64,000 bases of DNA, from the NCBI GenBank assembly GCA_025359985.1, contig JANYDB010000018.1, positions 1-64,000 on the forward strand. Reading direction: 5' to 3'. The position numbers and the translations under genes are program-made. The notes below the pieces were generated by a model. It had not been told where the DNA came from. It did no database searches and saw nothing but the letters and a program-made list of their open reading frames with translations. This DNA is from Burkholderiales bacterium (GTDB taxonomy: Bacteria; Pseudomonadota; Gammaproteobacteria; Burkholderiales; Usitatibacteraceae). This document shows positions 48,703 through 56,631 of this stretch, piece after piece (position 1 is the stretch's first letter; the number at the start of each line of letters is the position of its first letter).

Positions 48703-48761
48703 ATTTGTCCGTACAAATATTTGTCCGGACAAATTTATTACTTTTTATAATGTGTTGTCAA
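48703..48761 (-). promoter_or_regulatory. TonB-receptor promoter with two tandem 16-bp operators
   Basis: On the minus strand a perfect -35 TTGACA (48761-48756) and ATAAAT as -10 (48738-48733), 17 bases apart, point at the receptor gene. Overlapping the -10 and start site is ATTTGTCCGGACAAAT (48719-48734), a perfect 16-base palindrome, directly abutted by ATTTGTCCGTACAAAT (48703-48718), one symmetric mismatch from perfect. Such palindromes fit a dimeric repressor, for example of the TetR type. No regulator gene is adjacent. Confidence 0.7.
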
Positions 48762-49070
48762 GGGTTTGCTACAAACTTGCGTCCGCAGGGCATACGCTGT
48801 TGGATTTTTACAACGCAAAAACGCGAGAAGTTGCCAAGGCGCAGGAATGTCACGGTGATGAGGTGACGCGCCAAATTGACATTTACAGCAGCGGTCAGAC
48901 GCTTCGAGATTTTCCGAAAGATTAATCCATAAACTTGTAAAGGCTATGCAGCTGAAGACACGACCAACTATCTGATGATCATAAATGATCGTTTAAGCTG
49001 TCCTAAGCTGTCATATGCCCTCAAAAGCGAGGCGCATGTGAACATACAAGGCATATCGTTAAGTGCGGCA
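48762..49070. other. Gap between the TonB-receptor promoter and the decayed gene
   Basis: The 309 bases upstream of the receptor promoter show no credible gene. The only long ORFs here (48510-48866 and 48590-48925, plus strand) run through the promoter and operators and have no recognisable content. Nothing else stands out. Confidence 0.4.
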
Positions 49071-50298
49071 CTAACCACCACGCCGGCGAAACGCAATCGC
49101 GCCTGAAATTGCGTTGTTCAGGTTGCACATGACACCCGCACCCGCGCCAGTACGGCCGGTGAAAAATCCGTCACGGCTTCCAGTGGGATTATTTGGCGTA
49201 CAGCTCGGCGTGCAGCTCAGCAGCAACTGTGCAGGGCGCGGCAACCTGGGGAAGTTGGGTAAAATTGATCTCAAAAATACTACTGGTCAAGATGCCAAGC
49301 GTTCCGAACTGATTGGTGGACGTGGTCGCGGATGCGCGGGTATGGGACACCGTTCCGGTTAATACGTCTGATAAATACGCCGGATAGTCCAAGCCGCCAT
49401 ATGCGAAATGCACACTGGCCGCTGGTTGAAATGCGAAGCCTAATAAATAAAGCTAGATGGATTAACCCAACGGCCAATGGTAACTTGCGAGCTGGCTTGA
49501 GAAGCGCCACCGAGGTTAATCGTTTGCACTTCAACGGCCGTGCCACCTTCAATCGCCAACGACTGTGCGGTTTGAATACCCCGATCAGATTGGTAGTTGC
49601 GCAAGGCCGCACTTTACAGCGTCATATCGGCGGGCAGCGCCTGACTGGGGTATATGCTGCCTGCAATTGAGACTGCAACATCGCGCACGCCCGAAGGATC
49701 AAACGGTGATACCAGCGTATTACCCAAATCAGGCGGCGAAAATACCGGACTGGTGACGCCATTAGCGGCATTACAGGATGCAGCCACCATCACCGGCAAG
49801 GCCGGCTCAATCACCTTAAAGGCGCCTTCGCGATTCGCCCGACCACTACCCGGGTTGCCCGTCATTTTGGCGGAGGCCGAAAGTATGGAAGGCGGCGGCA
49901 GGATCAATACAGGTGTCAGGCCACGCTGCACTTTGACGGTCTGATCCGGCAATGTAGTCAGGCTCGGACCATCGAAGCCGATAATGCACACCACATGGCT
50001 GCCTTGAATGGTGTAATTCAGCGGGGTCGGAACGCCCTTTTCATTTCCATACTCGTTCTTGTTTTCAGCTTCATCGGAATGCTGCAAAATATTACCTGAG
50101 CCGCGTATGCCCGGCATTCGCCCGTGGACGCGAATTGGTGCTCGACATCACCAGCTCGTCAGCCGCACAATCAACCATGCTGTTACTCACCGCCAGCCGG
50201 ATAGCATAGTTGCTCAACACATCCGAAATAAACGTCGTGGTGGAAACAGTGGGGCTGGAGAGAACCGCTTTACTCACCGCAGGGCGACTGAACAGCAC
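49071..50298 (-). pseudogene. Decayed gene, secreted-protein-like, several frameshifts and stops
   Basis: A chain of minus-strand fragments in changing frames looks like one dead gene. The order is 50298-50092 (VSTTTFISDVLSNYAIRLAV), then 50117-49614 (a 167-residue Pro/Ser/Thr-rich stretch with VPTPLNYTIQGSHVVCIIGF). A TAA at 49614 is followed in the same frame by RNYQSDRGIQTAQSLAIEGG, and then come fragments to 49071, including NPTGSRDGFFTGRTGAG. The composition, small residues and Cys pairs suggest an exported or surface protein. I do not recognise the family. The intact parts lack a convincing start. The frame breaks (near 50110, 49614, 49440 and 49240) are too many for sequencing error alone. 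Confidence 0.5.
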
Positions 50299-50499
50299 TC
50301 AGCGATAGGTAAACAGGCTGCCTTAACTATCAGAGAAGGCGTGCTTAGAGATGTCAATATCTTGAACGTGTGATGCCGTGCGGGTGACGCTCACCAGCGT
50401 TTTATGCTATTTAAAATTTATTGCCTAGCGCGGCGTTTGAGTAATTTTAGCTTCAAACTCCGCGCCAGCGCTGGTGTTTTTATTTTTTTATTCGCTGTT

Positions 50500-51090
50500 T
50501 TACTGCTTGATAGCTTCTACCTGAATTAGCAGACGGACGTTATCTGGAATGCCCGGCAAACCGTAGCTGACGTCATATTGGCTTCGGGCAATAGTGGTTT
50601 CAAAATCACCGCCACACACCTCGCGCTTAAGATATGGACTCTGATAGCAACCATAGGAACTAGCCTTGAGCACGACAGGATTGGTTTTGCCGCGGAGCGT
50701 TAATGTGCCGGTAATCGAGGCAACCTTATCGCCGTCAAAAGTGAAGGTGGAGCCAATAAATTTCGCTTCAGGAAATTTTGCGGCGCTAAAAAAATCGTCG
50801 CTACTGAGATGCTTGTCAAATTGCGCAACGCCAGTACTCATGGAGGTCATATCAATGGTGAGCTCGGCTTTGCCTGTCTTGGCGACTTTGTCGAGGGTAA
50901 TCATGCCGGATTTTTTGTCAAAGCGGCCATGGCTGGTGGACGTACCAAAATGCTTCACTTCCCAGGTTACAAAAGTGTGGGTGGGGTCAACCGCGTAGGT
51001 GGCGCTTTCAGCCGAGGCCGTGGTACTGAATGCAATGGCAACGGCAACGGCAAAGCTCGCTAAAAGGAATTTAAGTAAAAAATATTTCAT
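50500..51090 (-). CDS. YceI-family periplasmic protein
   Basis: A 196-residue exported protein with a signal peptide ending near ASAES and the YceI beta-barrel: TYAVDPTHTFVTWEVKHFGT, GRFDKKSGMITLDKVAKTG and TLTLRGKTNPVVLKASSYG. YceI proteins bind isoprenoid lipids in a lipocalin-like barrel. This copy has a Cys pair (CYQSPYLKREVC) likely forming a disulfide. It is the third gene of a cytochrome b561-YceI-YceI group on the minus strand. Confidence 0.9.
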   Translation of the reverse strand: MKYFLLKFLLASFAVAVAIAFSTTASAESATYAVDPTHTFVTWEVKHFGTSTSHGRFDKKSGMITLDKVAKTGKAELTIDMTSMSTGVAQFDKHLSSDDFFSAAKFPEAKFIGSTFTFDGDKVASITGTLTLRGKTNPVVLKASSYGCYQSPYLKREVCGGDFETTIARSQYDVSYGLPGIPDNVRLLIQVEAIKQ

Positions 51091-51130
51091 GTTGGTTTTC
51101 CATCAAAAGTAGAGTGAGGTTGAATAAAAA

Positions 51131-51718
51131 CTAAGGCGCTGCAATTCCGGTTACTACCAATTTGAGATTGACAGTGACTTCATTAGCAACGATAGATACA
51201 TCGTTCCAGTCACCGTCACCAATTTTGAAATCCAGCCTTTTCAAATTAAAGCTGCCGACGACCCAAGTATTATCTTTAGCCTGAATGAGCGTCACCGGCA
51301 CCACAATGTTTTGTGAAATACCCTTGATCACAAGCTTGCCCGCGAACTCAAATTTTCCATTACTCAATGCGCCCAACGCCTTCACGCTGGTTGATGTAAA
51401 GCTCGCGGTCGGCATTTTGAACGAATTAAACCAGCCCGGTTTTTTTAGCTCGGTTTCTGTTTCTGGATTGCCAATATCCGTACTGAGCAAATCTACGGTA
51501 AAGCTGACTTTGCTGAGCTCGGGCTTCTTCGGATCGAACACGATTTGCGCATCGAATTTTTTAAAACTGCCGCTTACGGGCACGCCCATCTGGCGGCTGG
51601 TAAAACTAATTTCGCTTTGTGCCGGCATAAGTTTTTGCTGCGCGCCGGCACTGCTTGCAACACTGATGCTCGCAGCCAGCAATGCCGGGATCGTCAGACC
51701 TAAAAAATGTTTTTTCAT
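51131..51718 (-). CDS. YceI-family periplasmic protein (second copy)
   Basis: About 195 residues with a signal peptide (MKKHFLGLTIPALLAASISV, cut near SAGAQ) and a YceI barrel: LMPAQSEISFTSRQMGVPVS, SGSFKKFDAQIVFDPKKPEL and FKIGDGDWNDVSIVANEV. It is clearly divergent from the neighbouring copy, so the two probably bind different ligands or form a pair. GTG 51727 is the track start; ATG 51718, behind GGTGAG, is preferred. It lies 14 bases downstream of the cytochrome b561 gene. Confidence 0.9.
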   Translation of the reverse strand: MKKHFLGLTIPALLAASISVASSAGAQQKLMPAQSEISFTSRQMGVPVSGSFKKFDAQIVFDPKKPELSKVSFTVDLLSTDIGNPETETELKKPGWFNSFKMPTASFTSTSVKALGALSNGKFEFAGKLVIKGISQNIVVPVTLIQAKDNTWVVGSFNLKRLDFKIGDGDWNDVSIVANEVTVNLKLVVTGIAAP

Positions 51719-51732
51719 GATGCTCACCCTGG

Positions 51733-52302
51733 TTAATGCAGCTTGGTAGTTGGACCCGAGAAAGCTGGCAACATGCGCTGCAACACATCGTCACGCTCAA
51801 TAAAGTGATGTTTCAACGCAGCCGCAGTATGCACCACTACCAGAGCGGCAAGAGTGTAAGCCGTGATCCAGTGGAACGGCTTGAGAAATTCTGCTAGCTC
51901 GCGATTTTTTAAGACCAGATCGGGCAGTGGCAATACCCCAAACCAAACAATTGAAAAACCTGCAGCTGAGCTGTATGCCCACCCCGTCAGTGGAACAGCA
52001 AAAAATAACACATAAAGAAAAATGTGAGTCATGTTCGATGCCCCTTTTTGCCATGCAGGCATAGTGGCAGGTAACGCAGGCGCTGGCCTGTGAAAGCGCC
52101 ACAACAAGCGCAATGCTGACAACACCAAAATAACGACTCCGGCCCATTTATGCCAGTTATAAAGCTTCAAACGCTGCGGCGAAAACGGCTGATCAACCAT
52201 GTAAAGCCCAACACTGAACGAAACTACAATCATCAGCGCCAATAACCAGTGGAAGACTTTGGCTATGCCCGTGTAGGTACTGTTGATTTGCGCCACTTTC
52301 AT
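51733..52302 (-). CDS. Cytochrome b561-type membrane protein
   Basis: A 189-residue protein with four hydrophobic helices. Conserved histidines for two hemes lie in TGIAKVFHWLLALMIVVSF, the LYNWHKWAGVVILVLSALRL segment, and the third and fourth helices (FHWITAYTLAALVVVHTAAA and HHFIERDDVL). The protein transfers electrons across the inner membrane, probably from the quinone pool. Proximity to two YceI genes matches a common operon. Confidence 0.92.
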   Translation of the reverse strand: MKVAQINSTYTGIAKVFHWLLALMIVVSFSVGLYMVDQPFSPQRLKLYNWHKWAGVVILVLSALRLLWRFHRPAPALPATMPAWQKGASNMTHIFLYVLFFAVPLTGWAYSSAAGFSIVWFGVLPLPDLVLKNRELAEFLKPFHWITAYTLAALVVVHTAAALKHHFIERDDVLQRMLPAFSGPTTKLH

Positions 52303-52523
52303 ACTCCTTTCCTGGTTTAGTGCTCACGTTTTATCATGCCATCTCGGCCAGATTGCCTATTGAGCCACGTCCCTATTCTTTCTTAACTTTGCGAATTTGC
52401 TTGACCGTATTCATTACAAACAGGCCATGCAAGAGTAACGGATCTTTAGCTAATTTTGTCTATGGTTCTCATTCGTGCTCCCCAGTTTGCATCCGAAAAA
52501 TAGCTAGTGCATTACGGACAACT

Positions 52524-53222
52524 CTAAGCTAAATCGAACACCAGCACCTCGGCTTGAATACCTTGCGCAATTTTTATATCAGCTACCTCAGTTAATTTTA
52601 GAGCATCACCGGCATTCAGTGCACGGTCGTTCACCGTCACGCTGCCGCGTGCAACATGAATATAGGCACGTCGACCGCTGGCAATAGTCAGGGTGGCCGA
52701 CTCATCACCATCAAACAAACCCGCATAAATTTTTGCGTCGGCATGAATTTTTACCGCGCCCTCTCGCGCATCGGCTGCTGCCACTAAGCGTAATTTGCCG
52801 CGCTTCTCGGCCTCGGTAAAATGTTTTTCTTCATACGATGGCGCAATACCGAGCTGCTCCGGCTGAATCCAGATTTGCAAAAAATGTGTGGCTTGATTTT
52901 TTTCGTGATTGAATTCACTGTGCTCAACGCCGGTGCCCGCGCTCATGCGCTGCACATCGCCCGGACGAATGGATGAGCCATTACCCATATTGTCCCGATG
53001 CGCCAAAGCGCCTTCAAGCACATAGCTAATAATTTCCATGTCGCGATGCCCATGCGTGCCAAAACCCATACCGGCAGCGACACGGTCTTCATTAATTACG
53101 CGCAGTGAACCAAAATTTACATACTTGGGATCGTAGTAATCGGCAAAAGAAAAACTGTGAAAGCTTTTGAGCCACCCATGATCGGCATAACCACGCTCCT
53201 GAGATTTTCTTAATTCAATCAT
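52524..53222 (-). CDS. Pirin family protein
   Basis: A 232-residue bicupin with the N-terminal signature RKSQERGYADHGWLKSFHSF and metal-site residues in GFGTHGHRDMEIISYVLEGA and GTGVEHSEFNHEK. Pirins of this YhhW-like type can act as quercetin dioxygenases in vitro, though the natural role is unsettled. The C terminus is the second, degenerate cupin. The gene is divergent from the damaged LysR gene, in the usual pirin/LysR pairing. An AATAAT/ATTATT dyad near 53319-53335 is a candidate LysR site. Confidence 0.9.
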   Translation of the reverse strand: MIELRKSQERGYADHGWLKSFHSFSFADYYDPKYVNFGSLRVINEDRVAAGMGFGTHGHRDMEIISYVLEGALAHRDNMGNGSSIRPGDVQRMSAGTGVEHSEFNHEKNQATHFLQIWIQPEQLGIAPSYEEKHFTEAEKRGKLRLVAAADAREGAVKIHADAKIYAGLFDGDESATLTIASGRRAYIHVARGSVTVNDRALNAGDALKLTEVADIKIAQGIQAEVLVFDLA

Positions 53223-53380
53223 TTTGACCTTCTTTCATGACGCCTTAAATGGCGACATCGATATGTTGTGCTTGCGGCACCAGATTCACAAGCGGATAAT
53301 TTTCACAAGATTGTTCGAAATAATTGAATATTATTGGATTTTGCTAAACACTCATGCGCATATTTTTACTACAAAACCCC

Positions 53381-53802
53381 ATGCGACTTTCAATGGATGC
53401 CTTGCAAGTATTGGACTCGATAGACCGCAAAGGTTCATTCGCGGCAACCGCTCAGATGTGTTTACCGTGCCCACCATGCAGATGAAAATTGATGCGCATA
53501 TTGCCGGACTCGGCGTGGGCTATCTGCCTGAAAATCGTGCGGCGGCGGCAGTCGCGGCAGGACAATTACAGATTTTGCAAGTCGCCAATCTCAAAGCTGA
53601 TGGCGATCTTTACGCAGTGTGGAAGCCGAATCGAACCGGCAAAGCACTGCGCTGGTTTGCGAAAGCGCTGGCTCAACCCGATGTACTAACAACGCTGATG
53701 CGAGATACGCCAGTGATCCATCATCGTGGGTCGGCTCAAAGTGCAGATAATGCCGCTGGCAAAATAAAGTGGCCGGTCTTATCGGCTAAAAAAATAAAAT
53801 GA
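53381..53802 (+). pseudogene. LysR-family regulator with internal deletion and frame change
   Basis: The start, MRLSMDALQVLDSIDRKGSF from ATG 53381, is the beginning of a LysR helix-turn-helix. After about 25 codons it jumps to DVFTVPTMQMKIDAHIAGLG, the effector domain's late part, in a different frame (from about 53455). Some 190-200 residues are missing. The C-terminal part, PENRAAAAVAAGQLQILQVA, remains open to the stop at 53802. The track ORF 53224-53802 is a false extension of the second frame. The gene converges on and overlaps the DUF952 gene. Confidence 0.8.
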
Positions 53803-54080
53803 CGCTGAATAGCCGCAATGGGAATCGGTGCATAAACATGCGGAAAATCTTCGCCGCGCCCAGCAGCATTTTCGCGTTGCACATTTTCGCCCAACATCAT
53901 GTCATCAATTTCCAGCAGCAACAGGCCGACTTTACCGCCATAGTATTTTGTCGCAGTGCGCAAAACTTGATGTTTTTCCGAGCAATGAATAAAGCCTTCC
54001 AGTGCCAGATCAGCACTGGCAAACTGCCCGGAACGCAAAGCCTGAAGCCAATCCGGGGATTCGGTGATGCGATAAATCAT
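53736..54080 (-). CDS. DUF952 domain-containing protein
   Basis: A 114-residue soluble protein beginning MIYRITESPDWLQALRSGQF, with ALEGFIHCSEKHQVL and YYGGKVGLLLLEIDD, the pattern of the DUF952 family. Members are small cytoplasmic proteins of unknown function, thought to bind or modify a nucleotide-like ligand. The track start at 54200 overlaps gluQRS; ATG 54080 with GGAAG upstream fits the family. Its end overlaps the LysR remnant by 67 bases on the opposite strand. Confidence 0.85.
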   Translation of the reverse strand: MIYRITESPDWLQALRSGQFASADLALEGFIHCSEKHQVLRTATKYYGGKVGLLLLEIDDMMLGENVQRENAAGRGEDFPHVYAPIPIAAIQRHFIFLADKTGHFILPAALSAL

Positions 54081-54129
54081 AGGTTGCTTCCAAATTATTT
54101 TAAGGTGCATAAAAAATGCGTCATACGCG

Positions 54130-55104
54130 ATGCAGACTAGTATGAGCTCTACACCTTCCTCTTCACCTGCCCCTATCGGGCGTTTTGCGCCCTCCCCCAC
54201 TGGCCCGCTGCATTTAGGCTCACTGGTGGCGGCACTTGCTAGTTATCTCGATGCGAAATCTCAGCAGGGCGCGTGGCTGGTACGTATGGAGGATGTTGAC
54301 GAAACCCGCTGCAAGCCTGAATTTGCGGAGGTTATTTTACGCACGCTAACCGCCTTTGGCTTGCAGTGGGATGGTGAAGTGATGCTGCAATCGCAGCGCA
54401 AACCGGCCTACGCACAAGCACTGGCGCGGCTCTCTACGCAGGCGCATACCTATGGCTGTGTTTGTTCACGTAAAGAAATAGCTGATTCTGCCGAATCCGG
54501 AATCGAAGGCCCGGTATATCCTGGCACCTGCCGTCATCGGCGAATCGGGCGCGCGGAATATGGTGGACAGGTTCGAAATATTGCCCCTGCAGAAGCCATC
54601 CGCGTACTGACCCACAACGAGCCGATTATTTTTATAGACGATGTTCAAGGCGAATGCAGCCAGCGCGTTGAATCGCAAATCGGTGATTTTATTATCCGGC
54701 GTCGCGATGCATTATTTGCCTACCAACTTGCCGTCGTGGTTGATGATGCCGCACAGGGCGTGACCCGAGTCGTGCGCGGCGCTGATTTAATCGACTCCAC
54801 CGCTCGCCAGATTCATCTGCAGCAATTATTGGGAATAGTGACGCCATGCTATTTGCATATCCCCGTGATGACGACAATTGCCGGGCAGAAGCTGTCCAAA
54901 CAATCATTAGCAGAGGGCGTGGCCAGCCTGACCGCTGGTGGCGCAGTTGAAGCAGTTAACCGCGTCTTGATCCAAGCGCTTACCTTTTTAGGTCAAAGCA
55001 CGGTGTCGCTCAATGAAAGCATGCCGGTTGCAAGCCTGCTTAAACGCGCGGCCAGCCAGTGGCAAATTACGCAAATTCCCGCTGCACGGGCCTTACCTTT
55101 ATGA
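54130..55104 (+). CDS. gluQRS: tRNA glutamyl-Q(34) synthetase
   Basis: GluQRS charges glutamate onto queuosine in tRNA-Asp; it resembles the catalytic half of GluRS without the anticodon domain. The 324 residues hold the HIGH-like SPTGPLHLGSLVAALASYL, zinc ligands in YGCVCSRKEI and YPGTCRHR, and the KMSKS-like AGQKLSKQSL. A second in-frame ATG lies four codons in (54142), and either may be used. Divergent from DUF952 with about 50 bases between starts. Confidence 0.93.
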   Translation: MQTSMSSTPSSSPAPIGRFAPSPTGPLHLGSLVAALASYLDAKSQQGAWLVRMEDVDETRCKPEFAEVILRTLTAFGLQWDGEVMLQSQRKPAYAQALARLSTQAHTYGCVCSRKEIADSAESGIEGPVYPGTCRHRRIGRAEYGGQVRNIAPAEAIRVLTHNEPIIFIDDVQGECSQRVESQIGDFIIRRRDALFAYQLAVVVDDAAQGVTRVVRGADLIDSTARQIHLQQLLGIVTPCYLHIPVMTTIAGQKLSKQSLAEGVASLTAGGAVEAVNRVLIQALTFLGQSTVSLNESMPVASLLKRAASQWQITQIPAARALPL

Positions 55105-55267
55105 TGCAGTGGGCTGATTTGGCCACTTATGGGTAATCCATCGCCTGAAAAATCCCGCTGGTGAATCTGTTTATGCATTTCATCGCATCCAAGTAGCGAT
55201 TCATCACACGGCCTCGCATACTCGGATTATTCCATTCTGTTTAAATAATATTTCATAAAAGCCCCTC

Positions 55268-56521
55268 ATGACTCCTCCTCAAGCCCCATCAGAAAAAAAA
55301 TCACTACGCGCTAATCCCGCCAAACGCCGTGGCTGGGCAAAATGGTCGGTGGTTGCAATCACCTTGGTAACCATCGTGGCAGGACTTGTGGTATGGAAAG
55401 CCAGCTCTGCCAGCAAGGTAGAAAAGAAACCAGATGATGACAAAACTTTCGAATTCGCCAGAACCGATATTGCCGTCGTCCAGCCGCAGAATTTGGGTTT
55501 GGTCATTGCGGTCTCGGGCTCAGTTCGACCGGTGCTGCAGGCAATGATTAAATCGAAAGTGGCCGGCGAAATAGCTCGCCTGTATGTGCGCGAAGGAGAA
55601 AGCGTGACAGCGGGCCAGGTGCTGGTTTCAATTGATACCGCTGATTTGAAAGCCCGCAATGATGCGCAGCGCGCCATGGCCGCCGAAGCCAAAGCGCGTC
55701 TTGACCTGGCCACGAAAAACGAAGCCAACAATCGCGCCCTGCTGGCCAAGAATTTTATCTCGCAAAATGCCTTTGACAGCGCGGCCAACAGTATGCAGAT
55801 TGCCGAAGCGAATCATCAATCTGCGCTCGCGCAATCCGCTATTACCCAACGCGCGCTGGCCGACGCACAAATCCGTGCGCCGTTTGCCGGCATTATTTCC
55901 AAACGCGCCGTGAATGTGGGCGAAAAAATTACCGCCGATGCGCCCATCATGCAAATTGTGGATCTCTCCAAAATGGAACTCGAAGCCCCCGTTCCCGTCG
56001 GTAATATTCCCAGCGTAAAAGTGGGACAGGAAATTGCCTTGAAAGTGGATGGCTTCAGCGAGCGTGAATTCAAAGGCAAGGTGGAACGTATCAACCCGGC
56101 GGCAGAAGCAGGCTCGCGCTCCATTTCCATTTTTGTCACGCTACCGAATGCAGACGGCGCATTAAAAGGCGGCATGTTTGCAAACGGCACGCTGGCTGCA
56201 GTCGGACGCAGCGCAGTGGCTACATTACCGATTGTGTCTCTCGTCGAAGAAGGCGGTCAGACATTTGTTTATGCCATTAAAAGCGGTTTGATTGAACGCA
56301 AACCGGTCACGATTGGCGCCAAAAATATTGAGCTTGGCTTAGCCGAGATTCGTAGTGGTATCGAGGTTGGCGCCGAGGTGGTCGCCGTCAAGGCCGATGG
56401 CCTCAAGCATGGCTCAAAAGCGATGGTAGCCTCACGTGCTGTGTTGTCACCCGTGACGCCAGCGGCGGCGCAACCCGTCAAACCTGATGCCAGCGCAGCT
56501 AAAACCCCTGTAAAAAGTTGA
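55268..56521 (+). CDS. RND efflux periplasmic adaptor subunit
   Basis: The 417-residue protein has one N-terminal membrane helix (about 23-45), then a lipoyl/hairpin/barrel layout: KSKVAGEIARLYVREGESVT, VLVSIDTADLKARNDAQRAM, QIRAPFAGIISKRAVNVGEK and the later VKADGLKHGSKAMV. Such adaptors link an inner-membrane RND pump to an outer-membrane channel. The pump gene follows after 110 bases; no OprM-like channel is in the window. The membrane helix, rather than a lipid anchor, is typical of the HAE1-related type. Confidence 0.9.
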   Translation: MTPPQAPSEKKSLRANPAKRRGWAKWSVVAITLVTIVAGLVVWKASSASKVEKKPDDDKTFEFARTDIAVVQPQNLGLVIAVSGSVRPVLQAMIKSKVAGEIARLYVREGESVTAGQVLVSIDTADLKARNDAQRAMAAEAKARLDLATKNEANNRALLAKNFISQNAFDSAANSMQIAEANHQSALAQSAITQRALADAQIRAPFAGIISKRAVNVGEKITADAPIMQIVDLSKMELEAPVPVGNIPSVKVGQEIALKVDGFSEREFKGKVERINPAAEAGSRSISIFVTLPNADGALKGGMFANGTLAAVGRSAVATLPIVSLVEEGGQTFVYAIKSGLIERKPVTIGAKNIELGLAEIRSGIEVGAEVVAVKADGLKHGSKAMVASRAVLSPVTPAAAQPVKPDASAAKTPVKS

Positions 56522-56631
56522 TTAATTTTACGGTCCTGCTGACGGCTTACATGCGCCGACAGCACTTTTTTTCTATCTGTCGCTTATTTGACATCCATCA
56601 TTCGTCTATCTAAATATCGCCGGGGCAAACC

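Noticed and set aside
48510-48925. Plus-strand ORFs overlapping the TonB-receptor promoter
   Set aside because: They run through the promoter and operators, show no recognisable domain and have no ribosome binding site.
53224-53380. ORF-track start of the LysR fragment
   Set aside because: The upstream part is non-coding intergenic sequence; the real LysR start is in another frame at 53381.
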